From JBFJVD01 sp041624375 (lineage in GTDB: Bacteria; Chloroflexota; Anaerolineae; Anaerolineales; E44-bin32), in contig JBFJVD010000180.1 of assembly GCA_041624375.1 (NCBI GenBank), forward strand, positions 1 to 6,221: DNA of 6,221 bases, in the 5' to 3' direction. Within the stretch, counting starts at the first letter, position 1, and the number at the start of each line of letters is the position of its first letter. The notes below the pieces were generated by a model. It was not told the DNA's origin and made no database searches. It saw only the letters and a program-made list of their open reading frames with translations. Shown piece by piece: positions 1-6,015 of this stretch. A program made the position numbers and the translations under genes.

Positions 1-1
1 G

Positions 2-289
2 GCCGAGCAGGCGCATCCGTTTATGAATGAAACGCCTCTGGTGATGGTCCTGAGCGCAGGGGCCGAACCGCTGGTCCGCCCTTATTTCGAAGGCCTCAAC
101 CCTCAGGTGAACGGGATTCTCACTGGGCTGCCGGCGGCAGTCGCTTATGAGCAGGTGAACGGGCGTGCCGGGGACGCCCTCGCTCGCTGGAACGGCTTTG
201 GCACGGGGATGCTGGTGGCTGAACTGCTGCTCATCATCGGCGTCGCCTACGGGATCAGCCGCTGGGTGCTCAGCGCCCGGGCTGGCTGA
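2..289 (+). CDS. C-terminal part of an unrecognised membrane-anchored protein (5' end outside the window)
   Basis: The reading frame is open to the left edge, so the first ATG (base 23) is probably internal and the gene starts upstream. Ninety-five residues are visible. The first 65 or so are soluble-looking and moderately hydrophobic, with conserved-looking Gly/Pro/Asn turns (PYFEGLNPQVNG, then GLPAAVAYEQVNG). Visible residues 67-90 form one clear transmembrane helix, followed by a short tail with two arginines (SARAG at the end). This pattern suggests a protein held by a C-terminal helix with its bulk probably outside the cell; that orientation is inferred from the positive tail. The stop is 13 nt before the next gene, a polytopic membrane protein, so the two are probably co-transcribed and may form one membrane complex. 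I do not recognise the family and propose no biochemical function. High confidence that it is coding; identity unknown. Confidence 0.8.
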   Translation, partial: AEQAHPFMNETPLVMVLSAGAEPLVRPYFEGLNPQVNGILTGLPAAVAYEQVNGRAGDALARWNGFGTGMLVAELLLIIGVAYGISRWVLSARAG

Positions 290-302
290 GGCGGATCACA
301 CG

Positions 303-1010
303 ATGCCGGATGGACTCACCCTCGACCTGATTGGCGGCGCGCTTGCCTGGTTGCTCACCATCATGATCTTGAGCTACCTGGTCGGCGACAACCCGCTGTT
401 CCGGCTGGCGACCTACATGTTCATCGGTGTGGCTTCGGGCTACGCCGGCGCGATCGCCTGGCACAACGTGCTCGAGCCCGGTCTGGTTGATCCGTTGCTC
501 GACCTGGGGCTGGGCGCCCTGACGGATTTCACCCTGGTCATCCCGTGGATTCTGATTCTGCTGCTCCTGCTCAAGCTCTCGCCGAGCACCGCCCGTTACG
601 GCTCACTGCCAGTGGCACTGCTGGTCGGCGTCGGTGCGGCGGTCGTCGTGGGCGGCGCGATCACCGGGACCTTGCTCCCCCAGACGGTGGCGGCGATGGA
701 TACGCTCAGCCCCGGAGCCGTCTCGCCGCAGACCGGCGAAACCGGGCTTGAGCGTATGGCAAATGTCTCCATTCTGCTGATCGGCACGGTCAGCACCCTG
801 CTCTATTTCCGCTTTACTGCCCGCCGAACAGAGACTGGCGAAGCGCGCCGCAATCGGCTGCTTGCCCCGCTGGCCATGGTCGGCCGCTGGTTCATCGCCC
901 TGACCTTTGGCGTCATGTACGCCGGCGCGCTCGCCGCAACCCTGGTCATTTTTAGCGAACGGGTTCAGTTCCTGGTCGACTTCGTCCTGGACCTGTTCTC
1001 GGGTTCATAG
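303..1010 (+). CDS. Polytopic integral membrane protein, about six helices, unknown function
   Basis: This is a 235-residue protein. Hydrophobic segments lie at about residues 7-27, 34-53, 74-91, 101-125, 154-170 and 190-217, with a short amphipathic C-terminal stretch at 220-232. Positive residues cluster in alternate loops (R34; K91 to R98; an Arg-rich loop at 171-189), and the other two loops are poor in them. By the positive-inside rule this gives an N-out topology with those three loops in the cytoplasm. The frame stays open back to an ATG at base 165, but that extension overlaps the upstream gene and is Cys/Ser-rich, unlike a membrane protein start. ATG 303 has a GAGGCGG Shine-Dalgarno-like element 8 nt upstream. 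The stop lies 1 nt before the MutL-family ATPase start, so translation is probably coupled. No transporter or enzyme motif is recognised. A membrane partner for the neighbouring ATPase is plausible, but that is inference. Confidence 0.85.
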   Translation: MPDGLTLDLIGGALAWLLTIMILSYLVGDNPLFRLATYMFIGVASGYAGAIAWHNVLEPGLVDPLLDLGLGALTDFTLVIPWILILLLLLKLSPSTARYGSLPVALLVGVGAAVVVGGAITGTLLPQTVAAMDTLSPGAVSPQTGETGLERMANVSILLIGTVSTLLYFRFTARRTETGEARRNRLLAPLAMVGRWFIALTFGVMYAGALAATLVIFSERVQFLVDFVLDLFSGS

Positions 1011-1011
1011 C

Positions 1012-2769
1012 ATGAGCTCGATCGTCGACGCCGACACCCTGCTTGCGGTCGATGTGGGCAGCGTCCATACCCGGGCCAGCCTGTTCGATGTGGTCGAGGG
1101 CCGCTACCGGCTGGTGGCTGCCGGGCGAGCGCCGACCACGGCCGGCCCGCCGCTGTTTGATGTGCGGGAGGGGGTTCGATCCGCGCTCGACCAAATCCAC
1201 GAAATCACCGGCCGTCTCCTGGTCGATGCTGAGGAGAACCTGATCACCCCCGTCAATTCAGATGGCGCAGGCGTGGATGTCTTTGTCGCCACCAGCTCGG
1301 CCGGCCCCCGTGTGCGCGCCGTGCTTGTCGGCCTGATGCCCGGCGTATCGCTCGAGAGCGGGCGCCGGCTGGCCGAGTCCACCTATCTGCAGATCGTCGA
1401 AGAAATCGGTTTGCTCGATCGTCGTCCAGAAGATGAGCAAATCGACCGAATGCTCGCCGCCAAACCGGATCTCTTCCTGCTGGTCGGCGGCACAGACGGC
1501 GGTGCGACCGAGTCGGTGATGCGCATGGTCGACCTGGTCAGCCTGACGACCAGCCTGATCCCCGACGGCCGCCGTCCTCTGGTGGTCTATGCTGGCAATC
1601 GCCATCTGGGGGCCGATGTCGTCGAGCGATTTGGTGACCCGGTGCCGGTGGCCCTGACCCCCAACATCCGCCCCAGCCTGACCCGGGAAGACCTGGCGCC
1701 GACTCGCCTGCGGCTCGCAGAAGCAATTGCCGAGGCACGCTCAGCTCAGGTGGCCGGGTTCGATGAGCTGACCGGTTGGTCGGGCGGCTTTCAGATGCTC
1801 TCGGCGGATGCATTTGGCCGCATCGTCCGCTACCTCAGTTTGATCTACGACCCTGAGAAAGGGGTGCTGGGCGTCGATGTCGGCGGCGTGCACACCATTG
1901 TGGCCGCCGCATTTGCCGGCGATCTGCGACTGAGCGTTCAGTCCGCTCTCGGGCTCGGCTCTTCCCTGCCCGGCATTCTGCGAACCAGCAGCCTGGATGA
2001 GATCGCCCGCTGGCTCCCGGTCGATCTCTCCCACGACACCATACGGGATTACATCTTTAACAAGGCGCTCCATCCGCGCTCGGTCCCGACCGAGCTGGAC
2101 GAGTTCCATCTTGAGTACGCACTGCTGCGTGAGATCTTGCGCACGGCGGTAGGCATTGCGCGTAGCGGCTGGGCGGGGCGGGACTCGGGCCAATCGATCT
2201 TGCTGCCGTCCTTTGAGCCGATCGTCGCCGCCGGCGGGGCGCTCTCGCGCGCCCCACAACCCGGGCATGCCGCGCTGGCCTTGCTCGATGCGATTCAGCC
2301 GGTGGGAATCACTACGCTGGTGCTCGACCCCCACGGCATCGCGCCGGCGCTCGGGGCGGCCTCAGGGCCGCTGCCGATGAGCACGATCCAGGTGCTGAGT
2401 TCGGGCAGCTTCGTCAGCCTGGGCACCGTGGTGGCGCCGGTGGGCAGGGGGCGCGTAGGACGTCCAGCGCTGCGCCTGCGCCTTGAACGTGAAAGCGGCA
2501 GGCGTGGTGTGGAGGGTGAGGTGCGGTTCGGCCAGCTAGCGGTCGTGCCACTGCACCAGGGCGAGCATGCCAAGCTCACCCTGCAACCCGAACGCGGCTT
2601 CGATGTGGGATTCGGTGGCCCGGGCAAAGCCGGCGCCCTGCGGGTGGCTGGCGGCGCAGTTGGGCTTATCTTCGATGCTCGCGGCCGTCCGCTTCAGCTC
2701 TCCAGCGATCCTGAGCGCCGGCGGGAATTGAATCAGAAGTGGCTGTGGGACATCGGGGGGATGGAATGA
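1012..2769 (+). CDS. Glutamate mutase MutL/GlmL-family ASKHA ATPase with C-terminal extension
   Basis: This 585-residue protein has two nucleotide-binding lobes of the actin/hexokinase/Hsp70 (ASKHA) type. A phosphate-1 motif lies at residues 11-26 (LAVDVGSVHTRASLFD), a GGTDGG loop at 159-164, a second Asp-Gly-rich motif at 287-301 (GVDVGGVHTIVAAAF), and an adenosine-type VAAGGALS at 405-412. This pattern is characteristic of MutL of clostridial glutamate mutase clusters, a relative of the hydantoinase/oxoprolinase ATPases. There MutL sits between the mutase subunit genes and is thought to aid the B12 enzyme. It is unrelated to mismatch-repair MutL. Residues from about 455 to 585 form a beta-rich, Gly/Arg-rich tail that I cannot assign. 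ATG 1012 is chosen because it begins one base after the upstream stop; the longer frame from 907 is a Ser/Trp-rich artefact inside the membrane gene. No mutase subunit is adjacent, so the client is unknown. The family call is strong; the function is uncertain. Confidence 0.85.
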   Translation: MSSIVDADTLLAVDVGSVHTRASLFDVVEGRYRLVAAGRAPTTAGPPLFDVREGVRSALDQIHEITGRLLVDAEENLITPVNSDGAGVDVFVATSSAGPRVRAVLVGLMPGVSLESGRRLAESTYLQIVEEIGLLDRRPEDEQIDRMLAAKPDLFLLVGGTDGGATESVMRMVDLVSLTTSLIPDGRRPLVVYAGNRHLGADVVERFGDPVPVALTPNIRPSLTREDLAPTRLRLAEAIAEARSAQVAGFDELTGWSGGFQMLSADAFGRIVRYLSLIYDPEKGVLGVDVGGVHTIVAAAFAGDLRLSVQSALGLGSSLPGILRTSSLDEIARWLPVDLSHDTIRDYIFNKALHPRSVPTELDEFHLEYALLREILRTAVGIARSGWAGRDSGQSILLPSFEPIVAAGGALSRAPQPGHAALALLDAIQPVGITTLVLDPHGIAPALGAASGPLPMSTIQVLSSGSFVSLGTVVAPVGRGRVGRPALRLRLERESGRRGVEGEVRFGQLAVVPLHQGEHAKLTLQPERGFDVGFGGPGKAGALRVAGGAVGLIFDARGRPLQLSSDPERRRELNQKWLWDIGGME

Positions 2770-2816
2770 GCATGGACTGGCACCTCTCTTGCAACCTCGG
2801 GCCGGGAAGAAGATGA
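2766..2816 (+). CDS. Possible 16-codon coupling/leader peptide between the ATPase gene and the next gene
   Basis: A frame starting at ATG 2766 encodes MSMDWHLSCNLGPGRR and stops at TGA 2814-2816. Its ATG overlaps the stop of the MutL-family gene (ATGA at 2766-2769), and its TGA overlaps the start of the downstream gene (ATGA at 2813-2816). It therefore fills the 43-nt gap exactly and could pass ribosomes from one gene to the next. The geometry is read directly from the sequence. Translation is not shown, and chance is a real alternative for so short a frame. The peptide resembles nothing I know and probably has no function beyond coupling, if it is made at all. Confidence 0.25.
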   Translation: MSMDWHLSCNLGPGRR

Positions 2817-3883
2817 CAGCACTCTATTACTTGCCCCCCGTCACCCACCTGCTGCCGCTGACGATGATTCGTCGTGAGCGCAGGTTGCCGGTTCCTGGCG
2901 TGATCATCGCTCGTGTCAACGAGCGGGTTCAGGCCTCGGATGTGGTGGCCGAGGCCGAAGTCTCGCCCCGCCACTACTTCCTCGACATCGCTCGGGGGCT
3001 TGGCGTGGCCGAGAGCGATGTAACCCGCCACCTGACGCGCGAGCGCAACGAGCGGATCGAGGCCGGCGAAGTGATTGCAGGCCCGGTCGGCATCGCCCGC
3101 CGGACGGTGCGCGCGCCGGCAAACGGGCGGATCGTCGCGCTTTCGGGAGGGAAGATCTTGTTCGAAGTGCGCGGCGAGCCGCTGACGCTCGAAGCCGGCT
3201 TCCCTGGGAATGTCGTTTCCACCGACGGGTCCACTTCGGTGGTGATCGAGACCACGGGCGCGCTGCTCCAGGCAAAGTGGGGGAACGGGCGCCAGGATTA
3301 CGGTGTGATGCGGCTGGTGGGCGAGGGGCGGAATGCCCGCCTCGAAGGCGCGTTGCTGGATATCGACGTCCGCGGAGCGATCGTCGTCGCCGGAATGTGC
3401 GATCATCCGGCGCCTTTGGCCCAGGCGCGCGACCTGGCCATCCGGGGCTTAATTCTCGGCGGATTGACCTCGGATCTCATTCCGGTCGCCCGCCGGTTGA
3501 ACTACCCGGTCCTGGTTCTCGAGGGCTTCGGTAGGCTGCAGCTCAATCGCGCCACTTACGACCTGCTCAAATCCAACGAAGGTCGGGAGGTGGCGATTGA
3601 CGGGCGAATGCTGGGTGAATTTGACGGCCAGCGGCCGGAACTGATCATCCCGCTTCCCTCCAATCGCGTGATCGACCTGCCTGATGAGGTGATTCCGTTG
3701 ACCCAAGGCATTCGGGTGCGCGTTGTGCGCAAGCCGTACTTCGGGCAGGTAGGCACCATGCAAGAGATACTCGAGCATGCAGAAGCTTTCCCCAGCGGAT
3801 TGCGGGCCCGTAGCGCCCGGGTCTCGCTGGAGGCCGGCGGGACGGTCGATGTGCCGCTGGCAAATCTGGAGATTTTGCAATAG
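2813..3883 (+). CDS. Conserved-looking protein with barrel-sandwich (lipoyl-like) N-terminus and KOW-like C-terminus
   Basis: This is a 356-residue soluble protein with no membrane helix or signal peptide. Residues 27-128 contain two lipoyl/biotinyl-like half-motifs (a segment around PGVIIARVNERVQASDVV, and ERIEAGEVIAGP leading to VRAPANGRIVAL), as in barrel-sandwich folds. No modifiable Met-Lys-Met or Asp-Lys-Ala turn is seen. Residues 185-265 resemble an alpha/beta swivelling domain (GLILGGLTSDLIPVARRLNYP, then a strand and VAIDG). Residues 295-356 look like an SH3/KOW barrel (GIRVRVVRKPYFGQVGTM to VPLANLEIL). The fold calls come from pattern only. ATG 2813 has GGGAAG 3 nt upstream and overlaps the 16-codon frame's stop. 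A TTG at 2789 would add eight residues but has no good ribosome site. It closes the gene run containing the ATPase and membrane proteins and may be their soluble partner, which is inference. I do not recognise an established name. Confidence 0.8.
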   Translation: MTALYYLPPVTHLLPLTMIRRERRLPVPGVIIARVNERVQASDVVAEAEVSPRHYFLDIARGLGVAESDVTRHLTRERNERIEAGEVIAGPVGIARRTVRAPANGRIVALSGGKILFEVRGEPLTLEAGFPGNVVSTDGSTSVVIETTGALLQAKWGNGRQDYGVMRLVGEGRNARLEGALLDIDVRGAIVVAGMCDHPAPLAQARDLAIRGLILGGLTSDLIPVARRLNYPVLVLEGFGRLQLNRATYDLLKSNEGREVAIDGRMLGEFDGQRPELIIPLPSNRVIDLPDEVIPLTQGIRVRVVRKPYFGQVGTMQEILEHAEAFPSGLRARSARVSLEAGGTVDVPLANLEILQ

Positions 3884-3892
3884 CTAGCTAGC

Positions 3893-3906
3893 GTCGGGCA
3901 CCCGAC
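3893..3906 (+). terminator. Small intercistronic hairpin, possible weak terminator or processing site
   Basis: GTCGGG and CCCGAC flank a CA dinucleotide, giving a stem of five to six G/C-rich pairs with a 2-4 nt loop, ten bases after the stop at 3883. It is preceded by TAGCTAGCTAGC, which is itself palindromic. No T-run follows, so it is not a canonical intrinsic terminator. It may reduce read-through or protect the upstream mRNA. The rest of the 76-nt spacer to 3960 has a GGCGATCGCC palindrome (3920-3929) and no convincing promoter. Confidence 0.3.
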
Positions 3907-3945
3907 AGGCAAGCCGTTGGGCGATCGCCGGTTGGCGAAGACAAC

Positions 3946-3957
3946 GAGGAGAGAGGA
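3946..3957 (+). promoter_or_regulatory. Strong Shine-Dalgarno for the LPXTG surface protein
   Basis: The purine run GAGGAGAGAGGA ends two bases before ATG 3960 and offers several anti-Shine-Dalgarno registers, the best being AGGAG at 3947-3951. It is much stronger than the ribosome sites of the upstream genes. This fixes the start of the gene and suggests efficient translation independent of coupling. Confidence 0.65.
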
Positions 3958-3959
3958 CG

Positions 3960-4511
3960 ATGGCAGAAGATTTCGAGCTGGGAGGTCCACTTCCCGAGGA
4001 ATCAACCAATCGTACGTTCATCATCGCCGCTGCCGCGCTGGGCGGCCTGCTCGTCGTGAGCATGATCTGCCTGGGAGTCTACGCCCTGGTCATCGCCCCG
4101 CAACAGCGCGAGGCGCGCGTCGCCCAGGCGACGGAAATCATGCTCGAAAACACCCGGGTGGCGCAGACGCTGACCGCCGAGGCGGAGCTTGAGTTCCAAT
4201 TGCCGACTTCGACGCCGAGCGAGACGCCTGAGCCGAGCGCAACGCCCAGCGCAACGCCGACGGCGGTCGTCGTGCTTCCGACCGCCACCGATACGCCGTT
4301 CACAACCCTGCAAACGGTTCAGCCCATCACCCAGACGGCGGCAGCGCAGCAGACGCTTGATGCGGCCCAGCAGGCCACGCCGACGCCCACCGCGCTGCCG
4401 GCGACGGGATTCGCCGACGATGTCGGCGTTCCCGGGTTGTTGATGATGGGTCTGGCGTTAATTGCGGTGGTCTTCATCGCCCGACAGCTGCGCACCCGAA
4501 CCGCCAGCTAG
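3960..4511 (+). CDS. Small LPXTG-type surface protein with N-terminal membrane helix and Thr/Pro/Ser-rich linker
   Basis: This is a 183-residue protein. Residues 1-18 are acidic and presumably cytoplasmic, and 19-46 form a membrane helix with no evident cleavage site. Residues 48-80 are Ala/Glu/Arg-rich and possibly helical (APQQREARVAQATEIML onward). Residues 81-145 form a disordered, mucin-like linker with repeated TPS/ATP units, likely extracytoplasmic and glycosylatable. The C-terminus is a textbook sortase sorting signal: LPATG at 146-150, a hydrophobic segment at about 157-174, and a positive tail (RQLRTRTAS). Sortases transfer such proteins to the cell envelope after cutting between Thr and Gly. 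No sortase gene is in the window, so processing is inferred. If the N-terminal helix is uncleaved, the protein would be held in the membrane at both ends. It follows the ATPase gene run at 76 nt with its own strong ribosome site, so it may or may not belong to that operon. There is no catalytic domain. Confidence 0.8.
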   Translation: MAEDFELGGPLPEESTNRTFIIAAAALGGLLVVSMICLGVYALVIAPQQREARVAQATEIMLENTRVAQTLTAEAELEFQLPTSTPSETPEPSATPSATPTAVVVLPTATDTPFTTLQTVQPITQTAAAQQTLDAAQQATPTPTALPATGFADDVGVPGLLMMGLALIAVVFIARQLRTRTAS

Positions 4512-4546
4512 TCGGCGCACAATTTATCCTCTCTTCTCGGATCCTC

Positions 4547-4578
4547 ATGCGAAGGGCCGGCATGCCGGCCCTTCGCAT
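4547..4578 (+). terminator. Perfect 32-bp palindrome: terminator hairpin and/or operator
   Basis: The 14 bases ATGCGAAGGGCCGG, a central CATG and the exact reverse complement CCGGCCCTTCGCAT form a fully symmetric element 35 nt after the stop of the LPXTG gene. As RNA it folds into a 14-bp GC-rich stem with a 4-nt loop. No T-run follows on either strand, so it would be a non-canonical terminator or an mRNA-end stabiliser. Its right arm covers the -35 element of the promoter proposed for the next gene, so a dimeric repressor could also bind it as DNA. The symmetry is certain; the role is not. Confidence 0.6.
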
Positions 4579-4599
4579 CGCGTTCGATCTGGGTATACT
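4572..4599 (+). promoter_or_regulatory. Putative sigma-70-type promoter of the ATPase/winged-helix gene
   Basis: TTCGCA (4572-4577, four of six matches to TTGACA) is followed after 16 nt by TATACT (4594-4599, five of six matches to TATAAT). Transcription would begin near 4606, leaving an untranslated leader of about 43 nt before ATG 4649. The -35 box lies inside the right arm of the 32-bp palindrome. This is the best promoter-like match in the 137-nt spacer. Consensus use in this organism is assumed. Confidence 0.4.
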
Positions 4600-4648
4600 T
4601 CTCACGCAGCCGTCCCCATCCCGACCTCTATCTCGGTGAATGCGAATT

Positions 4649-5974
4649 ATGGCGGAAAACGACCTCCCCTTCTCTAAGCTTCGCGATCGGGTCCTCATCG
4701 ATCTGGCCGCCGGCCGCTGCGTGTCGATCACCGGCCTCAGCAACAGCGGGAAATCGTTTCTCATGCGGCAGCTTGGCGATCCGGCGACGGAGAAGGCTTT
4801 CAAGAAGCACCAGCGCAAAGGCGCTGCCTTTCTGTATATTGACTGCAATCGTGCCGTCGAGAGCTCCGGACAGGCGTTCTACGAAATTGTCATCCGCTCG
4901 GCGCTCGAGCGGCTGGAGGACGCTGCTCCTGAAAATCTGGTGGCCGCACTGCGCGGGCACCACCAGGCGGTCACCGAAGCCGCTTCTCCCTTCACCGCCT
5001 CGCTCTCGTTCAACCTTGCGCTGACCGACCTCTGCGAGCAGCTCGATCGCGGGTTGATCCTCCTGATTGACGAGTTCGACGAGATTTACACCTCGCTCGA
5101 GGAGCGAGCACTGCTGAACCTTCGGGCGCTCCACGACCGATTCCGTGATCGGCTCGCCTTTGTCACCGCCACGCTGCGCGCCCTCCCCAAACTGCGGGGC
5201 CTGCCGGTCGAGGGTGAGTTCGCCGAGCTATTTGCCCGCTCGACCTACGCCATGCCGCTGCTTACCGAGCCAGAAGCTGCCGAGTTTCTCGAGCACATGA
5301 CGGCGCTGGCGCTCGATGCGGAACAGCGGGTCCGCTGCTTCGAGCTTTCCGGCGGGCATCCGGGCCTGCTGGTGGCCATCGGCCAGGCACTCGCCAGCCA
5401 TACCTTCAACCCCCATCAGCTTGCCGCCCAAGTCGGGCAGCAGCCGCAACCACGTGCGGAGTGCCTCAAGCTCTGGACTCAGGTCGATCAAGAGGAGCGC
5501 GACGCGTTGGCCTCGCTGGCGCTGGATCTGGAAGGCGGTCTCCCGCCACACCAGCGACTCAGATTGGAGGCGCTTGGCCTGCTCAGCGCCGGTCGCTTCT
5601 TCTCACCACTCTTTGCTGAATTTGTCAGCCGCAAGGCGCGAGCGCCGCAGATCGCAGTTGAAGGCGTACATCTCGATCACGATTCGGGGGACGTCTGGGT
5701 CGATGGCGTCCGCATCCCGGTGCTCACGGATCTCGAGTTTCGCCTGCTGCGCCTGCTGCACGAGCGCACCGACAAGCTCACCGACAAGTACACCATTGTC
5801 ACATCCGTGTGGGGAGAATCCTATCTGGAGGATGTCGACGACGCCCGCGTCGAGAAGCTGATCAGCCGGCTGCGGAGCAAGATCGAGCCCGATCCGGGGA
5901 CCCCGCGCTACCTGATCACCCGGCGCGGACGAGGCTACAAGCTGCTTTCCACCCCGCATGCTTCAGCAGACTGA
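4649..5974 (+). CDS. P-loop ATPase with C-terminal OmpR/PhoB-type winged-helix DNA-binding domain
   Basis: This is a 441-residue predicted cytoplasmic protein. Walker A is GLSNSGKS at residues 29-36, and Walker B is a hydrophobic strand ending in D141-E142 (LILLIDEFDE). A SGGHPGLL element at 234-241 resembles the helical-lid motif of AAA_16/AAA_35/STAND-like ATPases. Residues 336-434 form a transcriptional-regulator C-terminal domain: a VWVDGVRIPVLTDLEFRLL strand-helix, a recognition-helix region DDARVEKLISRLRSKIE, and a hairpin ending in RRGRGYKLL. There is no receiver domain, so it looks like a one-component regulator whose ATPase may gate DNA binding; that mechanism is inferred. An in-frame ATG at 4640 would add three residues, but GGTGA at 4635-4639 abuts it, whereas that element is 9 nt from ATG 4649. 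It is preceded by its own putative promoter and palindrome. Its targets cannot be read from the sequence. Confidence 0.85.
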   Translation: MAENDLPFSKLRDRVLIDLAAGRCVSITGLSNSGKSFLMRQLGDPATEKAFKKHQRKGAAFLYIDCNRAVESSGQAFYEIVIRSALERLEDAAPENLVAALRGHHQAVTEAASPFTASLSFNLALTDLCEQLDRGLILLIDEFDEIYTSLEERALLNLRALHDRFRDRLAFVTATLRALPKLRGLPVEGEFAELFARSTYAMPLLTEPEAAEFLEHMTALALDAEQRVRCFELSGGHPGLLVAIGQALASHTFNPHQLAAQVGQQPQPRAECLKLWTQVDQEERDALASLALDLEGGLPPHQRLRLEALGLLSAGRFFSPLFAEFVSRKARAPQIAVEGVHLDHDSGDVWVDGVRIPVLTDLEFRLLRLLHERTDKLTDKYTIVTSVWGESYLEDVDDARVEKLISRLRSKIEPDPGTPRYLITRRGRGYKLLSTPHASAD

Positions 5975-5983
5975 CGGCTGGCG

Positions 5984-6002
5984 AGGGCGCCTTGGGCGCC
6001 CT
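5984..6002. terminator. Hairpin in the convergent junction, possible bidirectional terminator
   Basis: AGGGCGCC and GGCGCCCT form a perfect 8-bp stem around TTG. An outer pair of arms, CTGAC (5971-5975) and GTCAG (6005-6009), could extend it across an internal loop. It sits between the stop codons of two genes that run toward each other, 41 nt apart. Only a broken T-stretch (TCGTTTAG) follows on the plus strand and none on the minus strand. Position supports a terminator role in both directions; the missing U-tract weakens it. Confidence 0.45.
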
Positions 6003-6015
6003 GAGTCAGGGTCGT

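Noticed and set aside
1741..2334. Long minus-strand open frame (197 residues) inside the MutL-family gene
   Set aside because: It lies antisense to a well-supported gene, has low-complexity Arg/Gln-rich content and no recognisable motif, and is explained by high-GC codon bias.
1012..2769. Mismatch-repair MutL
   Set aside because: The name is shared only. The sequence has ASKHA-type Asp-Gly motifs and no GHKL ATPase motifs of the repair protein.
2789..2812. TTG 2789 as the start of the barrel-sandwich protein
   Set aside because: There is no ribosome site at a suitable distance, and the eight added residues are not domain-like. ATG 2813 has a GGGAAG element and the ATGA coupling.
2666..3406. 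Minus-strand open frame of 246 residues across the gene junction
   Set aside because: It overlaps two genes and the ATGA junction on the other strand, and its composition (His/Arg/Asp-rich) looks like a shadow frame. No ribosome site or motif was found.
3920..3929. GGCGATCGCC as a HIP1-type repetitive element
   Set aside because: The GCGATCGC core is known as an abundant cyanobacterial octamer, but I noticed only this copy and nothing else points to cyanobacteria.
4200..4280. Additional sortase motifs (LPTST at residues 81-85, LPTAT at 106-110)
   Set aside because: Neither matches LPXTG, and neither is followed by a hydrophobic segment and a positive tail; they are part of the Thr/Pro linker.
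4200..4400. Tandem DNA repeat in the Thr/Pro linker
   Set aside because: Short, imperfect ACGCC-type units reflect the repeated TP/SATP codons; there is no fixed period that would suggest a variable repeat array.
5316..5861. Plus-strand frame of 181 residues inside the ATPase/winged-helix gene
   Set aside because: Its Ser/Arg/Ala-rich composition is that of an out-of-frame read, and the overlapping frame carries the clear DNA-binding domain.
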